Origin: Flavobacteriales bacterium
GTDB lineage: Bacteria; Bacteroidota; Bacteroidia; Flavobacteriales_D; Sanyastnellaceae
Assembly (NCBI GenBank): GCA_029238785.1
Contig: JAQWFN010000073.1
Span: 1 to 55,439 of the forward strand
Reading direction: 5' to 3'
Length of the DNA stretch: 55,439 bases
The notes under the pieces were generated by a model. It worked only from the letters and a program-made list of their open reading frames with translations. It made no database searches and had not been told where the DNA came from. Below are positions 32,572-40,752 of this stretch, piece by piece. Made by a program: the position numbers and the translations under genes. Within the stretch, counting starts at the first letter, position 1; each line of letters begins with the position of its first letter.

Positions 32572-33291
32572 ATGAATAAACAAGAACTATCCATAAGCAT
32601 AATCATTCCAACCTTAAACGAGGAAAGGAACATTCAAGAGCTCATTCCTTTGCTAAAGGAACAGGGAGTGAAAGAGATTATTGTGGTTGATGGCGGTTCT
32701 CTAGATGATACAAAGCTACAAGCAGAGAAAGCAGGAGCACAGGTGCTCGTTTCTGAATGTGGTAGAGCGGTACAAATGAATGCTGGAGCTGATGTCGCAA
32801 GGGGAGAAGTACTGTGGTTTGTTCACGCCGACACGCGACCACCGGCTCATGGCGCTAAGCAAATTATTGAAGTCCTCTCGAATGGAAACGACTTAGGCTC
32901 CTTTCGTTTTCGATTTGATAGCAACAGGCCTTTGCTTCGTCTAAACTCTTGGTTTACGCGCTTTAAAGCAATGCACTTTAGAGGAGGAGACCAAGCCATT
33001 TTTATTCGTCGAGATGCTTTTTTTTCACTCAAAGGGTATAAGGCCTCAATGCCCATTATGGAAGAATACGACTTACTTCAAAGAGCTGAAGCAAAGGGAC
33101 TAAAATTTGCTCTGATTCAGGATGACGTTGTAGTTAGTCCAAGAAAATATGAAGAGAACAGATACCTCAGAGTAAATTGGGCCAATCTCCTGGCATTTAG
33201 ATCTTTTAAGAAGGGAGTTGATGTAGAAACAATTTATCGCGATTATCATCGCCGATTAAAACATCCAAGCGATCGAAGAGGAAAGCAATAA
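32572..33291 (+). CDS. TIGR04283-type family 2 glycosyltransferase
   Basis: The 239-residue protein begins with a GT-A fold (SISIIIPTLNEERNI) and has VDGGSLDDT, the DxD-like FVHADTRPP and the RGGDQAIFIRRDAFFSLKGY segment that is typical of the TIGR04283 subfamily. That family is annotated as arsenosugar biosynthesis glycosyltransferase. No ArsM or radical-SAM ArsS gene lies in the window, so the assignment to arsenosugars is by family only. It has no membrane segment. Confidence 0.88.
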   Translation: MNKQELSISIIIPTLNEERNIQELIPLLKEQGVKEIIVVDGGSLDDTKLQAEKAGAQVLVSECGRAVQMNAGADVARGEVLWFVHADTRPPAHGAKQIIEVLSNGNDLGSFRFRFDSNRPLLRLNSWFTRFKAMHFRGGDQAIFIRRDAFFSLKGYKASMPIMEEYDLLQRAEAKGLKFALIQDDVVVSPRKYEENRYLRVNWANLLAFRSFKKGVDVETIYRDYHRRLKHPSDRRGKQ

Positions 33292-33380
33292 AAGCTTCGA
33301 TAGCTCATTTTAGGGCTGAATAATGTGATGAGCGTGTAAAATGAAAGGAGTAGCGGTTCAGGAAAATGTAAAATCAAACT

Positions 33381-33388
33381 TAACTTTG
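33381..33388 (+). promoter_or_regulatory. -7 box of the DUF4870 gene
   Basis: TAACTTTG, an exact TAnnTTTG match, ends 16 bp before the ATG at 33405. Confidence 0.5.
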
Positions 33389-33404
33389 TAGAAAAGCAAT
33401 ACAA

Positions 33405-33770
33405 ATGGAATCTAACAAAAGCCCTATCGAAATAAAACCACGTGATGAAGTTTCTCAAGACGACATCAACCTGGCACTCATATCACATGTAGGAACCATG
33501 TTTGGAGGTTTCTTCGTTCCCTTAATTATTTGGATCATCAAGAAGGATGAGTCTAAATTTGTGGCTGAACACGCAAGAAACTCGCTTAATTTTCAACTTT
33601 CCATGCTCCTCTATGTGGTGGTGAGCATTATTCTATTCTTCATCTTCATTGGTGTTCTCTTGCTCTTTGCTATTGCCGTTTTCGCCACAATTGTAGTGAT
33701 TCTTGCCACGGTGGCAGCTTCAAGAGGAGAACATTATGATTACCCCTTAACAATAAATTTCATTAAGTAG
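33405..33770 (+). CDS. DUF4870 small membrane protein
   Basis: The 121-residue protein has a polar N-terminus (1-25) and three hydrophobic segments (about 27-47, 62-85, 85-105). The pattern HVGTMFGGFFVPLIIW and FVAEHARNSLNFQLS identifies DUF4870, a Tic20-like integral membrane family with no assigned function. A -7 box is 16 bp upstream and a strong terminator lies downstream, so it is a single-gene unit. Confidence 0.88.
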   Translation: MESNKSPIEIKPRDEVSQDDINLALISHVGTMFGGFFVPLIIWIIKKDESKFVAEHARNSLNFQLSMLLYVVVSIILFFIFIGVLLLFAIAVFATIVVILATVAASRGEHYDYPLTINFIK

Positions 33771-33863
33771 GTGTTGTAAAAGAACTTAACATCCTTCAAA
33801 ACCAAGGAGTTGTGCGCCGCCAAAAAACACCAAGAGCCACAACAAGCCCTTGATTAGAAAAAA

Positions 33864-33918
33864 CAAAAAAGCTCCCACTCCAAAGCGTTTTAAACACCTT
33901 TGAAGCTGAGAGCTTTTT
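33864..33918. terminator. Bidirectional terminator between convergent genes
   Basis: Aaaaaagctc (33864-33873) pairs with gagctttttt (33909-33918), with an inner caaag/ctttg helix. It serves the DUF4870 gene on the plus strand and the PD40 lipoprotein gene on the minus strand. Confidence 0.75.
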
Positions 33919-33937
33919 TCTTGATTATCATTTTCTT

Positions 33938-35083
33938 TTAATCCTGCCATTCTGCGATAAACAGGTTGGTGTCTCTGGTTCTTCCATTGTTTCTGTTCGA
34001 TGCAAAAACAAGGTGCTTACCGCTGTATGAGAACATGGGGAATGAATCAAATGCACTGTCGAAAGTAACTTGCTCAAGTCCAGTTCCATCCAAGTTCACT
34101 AAGAACAAGTTAAATGGATATCCTCCGCTGTGATGATTCGAACAAAACAAGATTTTCTCTCCGGAAGGATGAAAAAACGGTGCCCAGTTTGCTCCTCCCA
34201 AGTTGGTAACCTGCTGATGTCCGGTTCCATCTACATTACAAACATACAACTCCATATCACTAGGCTCAACTAGTCCTTCAGCCAATAAAGAAGTATATTT
34301 CTCAACTTCTTCAGGAGTTTTTGGTCGGCTTGAACGGTACACTAATTTAGTTCCGTCCGGACTAAAAAACGCTCCTCCATCGTAGCCCAAATCAAAAGTG
34401 ATCTGCTTTAAATCACTTCCATCTGTATTCATGGTCCAAAGTTCTAAATCACCACTTCTGGTGCTGGTAAATACTATTTTGCTTCCATCTGGAGAAAGCG
34501 TGGCCTCAGCATCATAACCTTCATAATCGGTCAATTGCTTGATGACATTCCCTTCCAAATCGGCTACGAAGAGGTCGTAAGTGTCGTAAATAGACCAAAC
34601 GTATCTGCCGTTACTTCTGTCTGCTTCTGGCGGACAAGCATCTCCGCCCAAGTGGGTTGAGGCGTAAATGATGGTGCTATCTCCTGGCATAAAGTAGCTG
34701 CAAGTCGTTCTTCCTTTTCCTGTTGATACGATGAATGGTGAAATGGTATCAGGAGTCATGTTCTCCAAAGGCATAACATAAATCTGATCGCAGGCATAAC
34801 CCCATTTGGGATTGTTAGATTGAAAAACCAACTGATCATCACCAAAACTCCAATAAGCCTCAGCATTATCTCCACCATAGCTCAATTGGCGCACGTTCGT
34901 GAGGTGCTTTTCTTGCTCGTAATGAGTGAGTTCTGGTCCGGCAATTTCGCTTTGTCCGTGATGGTGGTGCCCAGCAGCAGTGCTATCTGCCCCGTGATGA
35001 TGGTGTCCATGTTCGTGGTCTGCTGTTCCTTCAGAACAAGCTACTAAAAAAAGCATGGAGAGTGGTATGAAGATTCTTCTCAT
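33938..35083 (-). CDS. PD40 beta-propeller lipoprotein with His-rich N-terminal segment
   Basis: The 381-residue lipoprotein has Cys at residue 16 (LFLVAC). Residues 22-45 hold two clusters of His (HEHGHHHH and GHHHHG) separated by a short linker, suggesting metal binding. The remainder is a TolB-like propeller with repeated SPDGSKIVFTS, SPDGTKLVYRS, HPSGEKILFCS and SYSGKHLVFAS blades. It probably acts in the periplasm or on the cell surface, either scaffolding or binding a partner. It is divergent from the M28 peptidase gene with 52 bp between starts, hinting at a shared control region. Confidence 0.88.
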   Translation of the reverse strand: MRRIFIPLSMLFLVACSEGTADHEHGHHHHGADSTAAGHHHHGQSEIAGPELTHYEQEKHLTNVRQLSYGGDNAEAYWSFGDDQLVFQSNNPKWGYACDQIYVMPLENMTPDTISPFIVSTGKGRTTCSYFMPGDSTIIYASTHLGGDACPPEADRSNGRYVWSIYDTYDLFVADLEGNVIKQLTDYEGYDAEATLSPDGSKIVFTSTRSGDLELWTMNTDGSDLKQITFDLGYDGGAFFSPDGTKLVYRSSRPKTPEEVEKYTSLLAEGLVEPSDMELYVCNVDGTGHQQVTNLGGANWAPFFHPSGEKILFCSNHHSGGYPFNLFLVNLDGTGLEQVTFDSAFDSFPMFSYSGKHLVFASNRNNGRTRDTNLFIAEWQD

Positions 35084-35135
35084 TGTATAATGTTAACTAA
35101 CTTGCCAGCGAAATTACAATAAAGCAATCCCAAAA

Positions 35136-36419
35136 ATGAATATTTCGAAAATCACCTTAAAAAACACCCTCCTTATGGTAGGTGTATTCGCTTTGTTTAC
35201 GGCATGTGAGCAAGAAGAACTTGCTGAAAATAAGTTCAGCCAAAACTTGGTGTTGGCCGATTTAAACTACTTGGCTTCAGATGAGCTAAGAGGAAGAGGA
35301 ACCGGTTCCCCAGAAGAAGCTATCGCTGCTGAATACATCGCAAATCGATTCGATCAACTTGGATTGCAACCTGCAGGAGAAGAAGGGTACTTCCAATCGT
35401 TCACCAAAAAACCTCACCCCACGGTTCAAAAAATGAACGACGGAGATTCTACACGCTTCGGTATGGGAGTGGTGAAAGAGCTCACTGGGAAGAACGTCAT
35501 TGCCAAATTGGAAAACGGCAGCGATTCATGGATTGTTATCGGAGCGCACTATGATCACCTCGGTATGGGGGATGAGAATTCACTTCACATGGAAGGAAGC
35601 GCGATTCACAACGGAGCAGACGACAATGCAAGCGGTGTGGCTTTAATGCTCTCTCTTGCACAACACATTAACGATTATGTGAAAAAAAGCAATGTCCTGT
35701 TTATTGCTTTCTCTGGCGAAGAAAAAGGACTTTGGGGATCAAATACTTTTTGCGATAAACCTACGATCGAAATGTCGAAAGTGAAGTACATGATCAATTT
35801 TGATATGGTGGGAAGAATGAATGAGGAAAACACCTTGGCGATTTATGGCAATGGTACGAGTCCGGTTTGGAATGCTGAACTCGAGAAAGCAAATGCCGAT
35901 AGCCTTAGGCTGGTTTTGAGCGAATCAGGGGTTGGTCCTTCAGATCACACGAGTTTTTACCTCGAAGACATTCCTGTTCTTCACCTCTTTACTGGTCAGC
36001 ACGAAGATTACCATAAACCAAGTGATGATGTTGAAAAAATCAACCTCAAAGGGATGGAACTGGTAAATAACTATACCGCTCGCTTAATCAGCTCTTTAGA
36101 TTTAGTTGCCGATATGCCTTTCACCAAAACAAAAGATGAAGACAACGAAAGCGCTCCTGCATTCAAAGTTACTTTAGGCGTAATTCCAGATTATCTCTAC
36201 GATGGCGAAGGAATGCGCATTGATGGGCTTCGCGAAGAGCGTCCGGCTCAAATGGCAGGCATGGAAAAAGGCGATATCGTTGTTGCCATGGGCGATTTGA
36301 AAGTGGATGGTATGCAAACTTACATGGAAGGACTGAGTAAATTTGAACCTAAAGATACCACTCAAGTAAAAGTGGTAAGAGCGGGCGACACACTTACTGT
36401 AGATGTTATTTGGGATTAA
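35136..36419 (+). CDS. M28-family zinc aminopeptidase lipoprotein with C-terminal PDZ domain
   Basis: The 427-residue protein has a lipobox with Cys at residue 24 (FTAC). The co-catalytic zinc site uses His in GAHYDHLG, Asp in GADDNASG, Glu-Glu in SGEEKG, Asp in NFDMVGR and His in HEDYHKPSD, all present. A PDZ domain follows (about 345-427, ERPAQMAGMEKGDIV). Such proteins trim amino acids from peptides at the envelope. The aldehyde dehydrogenase gene begins 25 bp downstream, so they may be co-transcribed. Confidence 0.93.
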   Translation: MNISKITLKNTLLMVGVFALFTACEQEELAENKFSQNLVLADLNYLASDELRGRGTGSPEEAIAAEYIANRFDQLGLQPAGEEGYFQSFTKKPHPTVQKMNDGDSTRFGMGVVKELTGKNVIAKLENGSDSWIVIGAHYDHLGMGDENSLHMEGSAIHNGADDNASGVALMLSLAQHINDYVKKSNVLFIAFSGEEKGLWGSNTFCDKPTIEMSKVKYMINFDMVGRMNEENTLAIYGNGTSPVWNAELEKANADSLRLVLSESGVGPSDHTSFYLEDIPVLHLFTGQHEDYHKPSDDVEKINLKGMELVNNYTARLISSLDLVADMPFTKTKDEDNESAPAFKVTLGVIPDYLYDGEGMRIDGLREERPAQMAGMEKGDIVVAMGDLKVDGMQTYMEGLSKFEPKDTTQVKVVRAGDTLTVDVIWD

Positions 36420-36444
36420 CAGAAGATCATCAGACCATTGATTC

Positions 36445-37800
36445 ATGAGCCAAACGTTAAAAAGCATCAATCCCTGGAACAAGCAGCTGGTTTTTGAAAT
36501 AAACGAAAGCAGTGAAAAGGAAGTAGAACAAAGTTTAATGGCTTTGGACAAGAGCTTTCAGCAATGGAAGTCGACTCCAGTGATAACACGCTGCGCTTAT
36601 ATCATGGCCGTGGCGGCAAAGCTGAAGCGAGGAAGAGACGACTACGCAAGGATGATGAGCCGTGAAATGGGGAAACCCTTGGCTCAGGCAAAAGCAGAAA
36701 TCGACAAATGTGCTTGGCTTTGCGAACACCACGCAAAACACGCCCCTATTTTTTTGGCTGATGAAGTGATTCAATCAAATGCAAAACGCTCCTTTGTTCG
36801 CCATCAAGGAAGCGGTGTGATTCTAGCATTAATGCCTTGGAACTATCCATTTTGGCAGGTTTTCAGAGCAGCTGTGCCTGCAATCCTATCTGGAAATGCA
36901 ATGGTGCTGAAACACGCGAGCAACGTTTCAGGATCGTCCAAGGCTTTGGAAGAACTCTTTAATATTGAATCATTTCCAATTCTATTTAAAAGTGTCTTCT
37001 TGCGTGGAGAGAAAGCAGCGCTAGTTTTAAAAAATCCGCTTGTTAAAGGTTTGACCTTAACGGGCTCAGAAAAGGCAGGTAGTGAAATGGCGGCGCTGGC
37101 TGGAAGCCTGATTAAACCGGCTTTGCTCGAATTGGGAGGGAGTAATGCGATGATCATTACAGCCGATGCCAATATTGAACAAGCTGTTGAGCAGGCGGTA
37201 AAGGGACGCTTTCAGAATAACGGACAAAGCTGTATTGCCGTTAAACGACTCATCGTAGACGAGCGGCACTATGAAGAAGTAAAAGAGAGGCTTGAAGCTA
37301 AACTTAAATCAATGTTCACAGGAGATCCACTTGAAGACCCTGATCTCGGACCAATGGCGCGAGAAGACTTGGCGATTGAATTGGAGGAGCAGTGCATTTG
37401 TTCTCTGGAACAGGGGGCTAAAGCCATGTTTCCCATTAAAAGAGAAGTTAGTTTGTTCTTTCCAAATGTGCTGATGGATTGTTCCCCAGGCATGAAGGCT
37501 TGGGATGAAGAACTCTTCGGTCCTGTTTTGGCACTATGTAGCTTCAATAGCTTTGACGAAGCCATTGCTTTAAGCAACCACAATCGTTTCGGTTTGGGTG
37601 TTTCAATTATGTGTAACAACCCTGAAATGTACTTGTCGAGATGTGCCGAATTTGAAGAAGGAGCAGTGTTTTTTAATTCCTTTGTGAAATCAGACCCAAA
37701 CCTCCCTTTCGGCGGGGTAAATGCCTCTGGTTTTGGTCGCGAATTAGCAAAAGATGGATTCATGTCTTTTGTTAACCGACAAACAATTGTGATCGAATAA
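36445..37800 (+). CDS. NAD(P)-dependent succinate-semialdehyde dehydrogenase-like enzyme
   Basis: The 451-residue aldehyde dehydrogenase has the SSADH-subfamily start (LKSINPWNKQLV), nucleotide-binding PWNYPFW and TGSEKAGSEMA, catalytic Glu in LLELGGSNA and catalytic Cys in FQNNGQSCIAVKR. The end is LPFGGVNASGFGRELAKDG. Close family members oxidise succinate semialdehyde to succinate. Exact substrate is inferred. It follows the M28 gene and precedes rnpB. Confidence 0.9.
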   Translation: MSQTLKSINPWNKQLVFEINESSEKEVEQSLMALDKSFQQWKSTPVITRCAYIMAVAAKLKRGRDDYARMMSREMGKPLAQAKAEIDKCAWLCEHHAKHAPIFLADEVIQSNAKRSFVRHQGSGVILALMPWNYPFWQVFRAAVPAILSGNAMVLKHASNVSGSSKALEELFNIESFPILFKSVFLRGEKAALVLKNPLVKGLTLTGSEKAGSEMAALAGSLIKPALLELGGSNAMIITADANIEQAVEQAVKGRFQNNGQSCIAVKRLIVDERHYEEVKERLEAKLKSMFTGDPLEDPDLGPMAREDLAIELEEQCICSLEQGAKAMFPIKREVSLFFPNVLMDCSPGMKAWDEELFGPVLALCSFNSFDEAIALSNHNRFGLGVSIMCNNPEMYLSRCAEFEEGAVFFNSFVKSDPNLPFGGVNASGFGRELAKDGFMSFVNRQTIVIE

Positions 37801-37812
37801 CAAATATTAACG

Positions 37813-37820
37813 TACTTTTG
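37813..37820 (+). promoter_or_regulatory. -7 box of the RNase P RNA gene
   Basis: TACTTTTG (TAnnTTTG match) places the start of transcription at about 37824-37825, the 5' base of the P1 helix. A TTG at 37787-37789 is a possible -33 element, though the 23-bp spacing is long. Confidence 0.6.
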
Positions 37821-37824
37821 TAAT

Positions 37825-38143
37825 GCAAATCGGCTCGTCGCTTTTTCGGAAGAGGAAAGTCCGGACATCAAAGAGCGCCACACTGCCCAAAAAGCAGGCA
37901 TTCTAGGATGACAGATAGTGCTACAGAGATTTAAACCGCCAACTTGTTTGGTAAGGGTGAAAAGGTGAGGTAAGAGCTCACCAGTTGCACAAGTGATTGT
38001 GTAAGCTTTGGTAAACCTTGTGGGATGAAATACCATGTACACCAGCATTTGAGGGCTGCTCGCTCGATGTTGGGGGGTAGGTTGAATAGATAAATGACGA
38101 GACTCCAAGAAATTGGAGAACAGAATCCGGCTTATGAATTTGT
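37825..38143 (+). ncRNA. rnpB: RNase P RNA, bacterial class A
   Basis: Core signatures are all present: gaggaaagtccggac (37852-37866), ggtaagggtgaaaagg and ggtaagagctcaccag (the P10/P12 region), ggtaaacc (about 38010), and the 3' cagaatccggcttat (about 38121-38135). P1 pairs gcaaat (37825-37830) with atttgt (38138-38143). The RNA is about 319 nt, on the short side for class A. It is the catalytic subunit that matures the 5' ends of tRNAs. A UUCG-loop terminator follows directly. Confidence 0.96.
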
Positions 38144-38168
38144 AGCCCCACTTCGGTGGGGCTTTTTT
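38144..38168 (+). terminator. Terminator of rnpB
   Basis: The 8-bp stem agccccac / gtggggct (38144-38163) has a TTCG tetraloop and a T-run to 38168. It is a textbook intrinsic terminator. Confidence 0.9.
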
Positions 38169-38176
38169 ATTTATAT

Positions 38177-38184
38177 TATCTTTG
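38177..38184 (+). promoter_or_regulatory. -7 box of the following gene
   Basis: TATCTTTG, an exact TAnnTTTG match, lies between the rnpB terminator and the putative DNA-binding protein gene. Confidence 0.5.
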
Positions 38185-38257
38185 TATTATTAAACGCTAG
38201 TCATAACTGATGATATCTCAGAAATTTCATTCAGCTGGACTTGAAAAAACATATGTC

Positions 38258-38848
38258 ATGAACAAAATTGATCACAAAGTAATATCGGTTTCTTCCGAGG
38301 AATTGTTGAGCATGCGTGCTTTTTATGAGCAAGAATACTTAGCTACAAAAACAAAATTGCAACACTTATCATCTATGCTGAACAAGCTGGGTGGACTACC
38401 TATTGATGTTCCAGAAGTTGAAACAAAAGCTCCTGTCATCGCTCCTAAAACAAGCAATGTAAGTGCTGCAAAAAGTAAAGCTAGCGCCGAGCAAGAAATA
38501 GCCAGACGAAAAAGGAAAAAGAAAAGAGGACCGAAACCAACGTGGAGCAAATTCATTTTGGATCGTTTAAAGGCTGCTGATCGACCTATGACTTATAACG
38601 AGCTATTCAGAGATGCAATGGTTTTGAAAAACAAAGCACCTGAAGAATACAACGCAACCAAAGCGTCTGTGCTTAATTCCGCCTTCCGTTTGAGAACCGT
38701 CGCAAATAAAATCGACACGCTCGGCGAAGAAGGGAAAAAAGAGAAGTTCATCGTACTCACAAAGTGGATGGACGAAAAAGGAGCTCTCGTATCTCCCTAC
38801 AATCATAAACTTGAAGAGTTAAAACACTTGAAAGAGTCTGCCGAATAA
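38258..38848 (+). CDS. Putative DNA-binding protein, basic linker plus winged-helix-like domain
   Basis: The protein has 196 residues from the ATG at 38258; the frame also contains an ATG at 38210, which adds 16 less typical residues. A helical segment (11-45) is followed by a low-complexity Ala/Lys/Ser linker, then a very basic RRKRKKKRGPKP stretch (83-94) resembling an AT-hook. The final domain (95-175) contains RPMTYNELFRDA and an FIVLTKW strand, recalling HARE-HTH/winged-helix domains. DNA binding is inference; I do not recognise a named family. It is bracketed by its own promoter box and terminator. Confidence 0.72.
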   Translation: MNKIDHKVISVSSEELLSMRAFYEQEYLATKTKLQHLSSMLNKLGGLPIDVPEVETKAPVIAPKTSNVSAAKSKASAEQEIARRKRKKKRGPKPTWSKFILDRLKAADRPMTYNELFRDAMVLKNKAPEEYNATKASVLNSAFRLRTVANKIDTLGEEGKKEKFIVLTKWMDEKGALVSPYNHKLEELKHLKESAE

Positions 38849-38866
38849 GCCAAAATAAAATAGTAT

Positions 38867-38901
38867 AAAAAAACCGCTTCCAAACAGGAGGCGGTTTTTT
38901 T
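38867..38901 (+). terminator. Terminator between convergent genes
   Basis: Ccgcttcc / ggaggcgg form an 8-bp stem (one G-T wobble) with an AAACA loop, flanked by A-rich and T-rich runs. It can serve both the gene ending at 38848 and pruA on the minus strand. Confidence 0.8.
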
Positions 38902-38919
38902 TATCTCGAGAAATAAAGA

Positions 38920-40548
38920 TCAATCTAAAAATGGGTAACGAAAGTTCTGTGCAGGAACAAATGTTTCTTTAATTGTTCTTGGTGAAACCCAACGAAGCAA
39001 ATTAAACACAGCCCCAGCCTTATCGTTCGTTCCAGAACCTCTAGCTCCACCAAAAGGTTGTTGTCCAACCACGGCTCCAGTAGGCTTGTCGTTAATGTAG
39101 AAGTTACCCGCAGCGTTCTCAAGGCGCTTGGCCATGTGGTTGAGTGCATATCGGTCTCTTGAGAAAATTGCACCTGTTAAAGCATATTCCGAAGTTTCAT
39201 CAACCAAAGTTAAGGTTGCCTCGTAATCCTTTGGCTCGTAAACGAAAATGGTGATAACCGGACCAAAGATCTCTTCACACATCGTTCTGAATTTCGGGTT
39301 AGTAGTAACAACCACAGTTGGCTCAATGAAGTATCCTTTAGAACCGTCGTAGTTTCCACCAATGATGATCTCTGCATCGTCTTGTTCTTTGATGAAATCG
39401 ATATAAGCCGAAATCTTATCAAAAGCTGGCTTGTCGATCACAGCGGTTACAAAGTTAGAGAAGTCTTCAGGAGACCCCATTTTAAAGCTACCTACCTCTG
39501 CAAGAACGTGTTCCTTTACTTCAGCCCAAATATTGCTCGGAATATAAGCTCTTGAAGCAGCAGAGCATTTCTGTCCTTGGAACTCAAATGCGCCTCTAGA
39601 AATGGCTGTTCCTACTTCTTTTGGATGTGCACTCTCATGAGCAAAGATGAAATCTTTACCACCTGTTTCTCCCACAATGCGGGGATATGATCGATAGCGC
39701 TCAATGTTCGCTCCAATTTCTTTCCATAAATGACGGAATACTCCTGTAGAACCGGTAAAGTGTAAACCAGCTAGATCGCGGTGTTTGAAAACCACATCTC
39801 CAAGAACAGGACCATCAACGGTAATCATGTTAATTACCCCGTCTGGTAATCCCGCTTCGCGGAACAACTCCATAATCACTTGTGCAGAGTAAACTTGACT
39901 ATCAGCCGGCTTCCAAACAACAGTGTTTCCCATCATCGCAGCTACTGCCGGTAAATTGGCGGCAATCGCTGTGAAATTGAATGGTGTAATGGCAAGAACA
40001 AAACCTTCTAGTGGACGATATTCTAATCTGTTCCACATACCACTATTGCTGTCGGGCTGGTTCTCATATATCTCCTGCATGAAATTCACATTGAATCTCA
40101 AGAAATCAATCAACTCGCAAGCCGCGTCAATCTCAGCTTGGTAAGCATTCTTCGATTGTGCAAGCATGGTGGCTGCGTTCATTTTAGATCTGAACGGACC
40201 AGCAAGTAGGTCTGCGGCTTTTAAGAAAACAGAAGCGCGGTGTTCCCAGGGTAGCTCACTCCATTGTTGTTTTGCTGAAAGCGCCGCATCAATGGCTTGT
40301 TGCACATGAGCAGCTCCACCATAGTTGAAATGACCAAGAACATGTTGGTGATCGTGAGGTGGCGACATCGGCCTTTTATCTGAGGTTTTCACCAATTCAC
40401 TTCCAATATACATCGGAACATCAATGGGCGCCTGAGCATACATTCTTTTGTATGTGGCCAATAACTCTTCTCTCTCTGGAGTGCCTGGGGCGTAAGAAAG
40501 AACTTCTTCATTCCCTGAAAACGGCACATTATAAACTCCTTTAGACAT
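38920..40548 (-). CDS. pruA: L-glutamate gamma-semialdehyde (1-pyrroline-5-carboxylate) dehydrogenase
   Basis: The 542-residue enzyme has the length of the single-domain P5C dehydrogenase family. Catalytic Glu is in IVGETGGKD and catalytic Cys in FQGQKCSAASR. FNFTAIAANLPAV and GQQPFGGARGSGTNDKAG are characteristic of this subfamily. It oxidises glutamate semialdehyde, the product of proline dehydrogenase, to glutamate. No proline dehydrogenase gene lies in the window. A full -33/-7 promoter is 20-50 bp upstream. Confidence 0.96.
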   Translation of the reverse strand: MSKGVYNVPFSGNEEVLSYAPGTPEREELLATYKRMYAQAPIDVPMYIGSELVKTSDKRPMSPPHDHQHVLGHFNYGGAAHVQQAIDAALSAKQQWSELPWEHRASVFLKAADLLAGPFRSKMNAATMLAQSKNAYQAEIDAACELIDFLRFNVNFMQEIYENQPDSNSGMWNRLEYRPLEGFVLAITPFNFTAIAANLPAVAAMMGNTVVWKPADSQVYSAQVIMELFREAGLPDGVINMITVDGPVLGDVVFKHRDLAGLHFTGSTGVFRHLWKEIGANIERYRSYPRIVGETGGKDFIFAHESAHPKEVGTAISRGAFEFQGQKCSAASRAYIPSNIWAEVKEHVLAEVGSFKMGSPEDFSNFVTAVIDKPAFDKISAYIDFIKEQDDAEIIIGGNYDGSKGYFIEPTVVVTTNPKFRTMCEEIFGPVITIFVYEPKDYEATLTLVDETSEYALTGAIFSRDRYALNHMAKRLENAAGNFYINDKPTGAVVGQQPFGGARGSGTNDKAGAVFNLLRWVSPRTIKETFVPAQNFRYPFLD

Positions 40549-40567
40549 GCTTTTCTGTATTTTCCAA

Positions 40568-40597
40568 CAAAGGTAACAAGCATTTCGTGCCTTACAA
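40568..40597 (-). promoter_or_regulatory. Promoter of pruA
   Basis: The minus strand has TTG (40595-40597), a 19-bp spacer and TACCTTTG (40568-40575), matching the Bacteroidota consensus exactly. Confidence 0.7.
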
Positions 40598-40752
40598 GTA
40601 ACAAGGGTAACCTTTCCTGATATCGTGCGTAAAGAAGAATGAAAACTGTAGGAAACGACCGAAAGCAGGCGGTTTTTGTTGAAGCTATCAAGAATTGCCT
40701 AATTTCCCTTCTGAAAACAAGGAAACTCGCTTTCTTAAAAAGAACTTACATT

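Noticed and set aside
37269-38108. 279-codon minus-strand frame covering rnpB and the aldehyde dehydrogenase 3' end
   Set aside because: It runs across the RNase P RNA gene and the antisense of a conserved enzyme; it is a chance frame.
40639-40752. 38-residue extension of the giant SPOR protein
   Set aside because: It precedes a perfect signal peptide and is basic and unlike an export signal.
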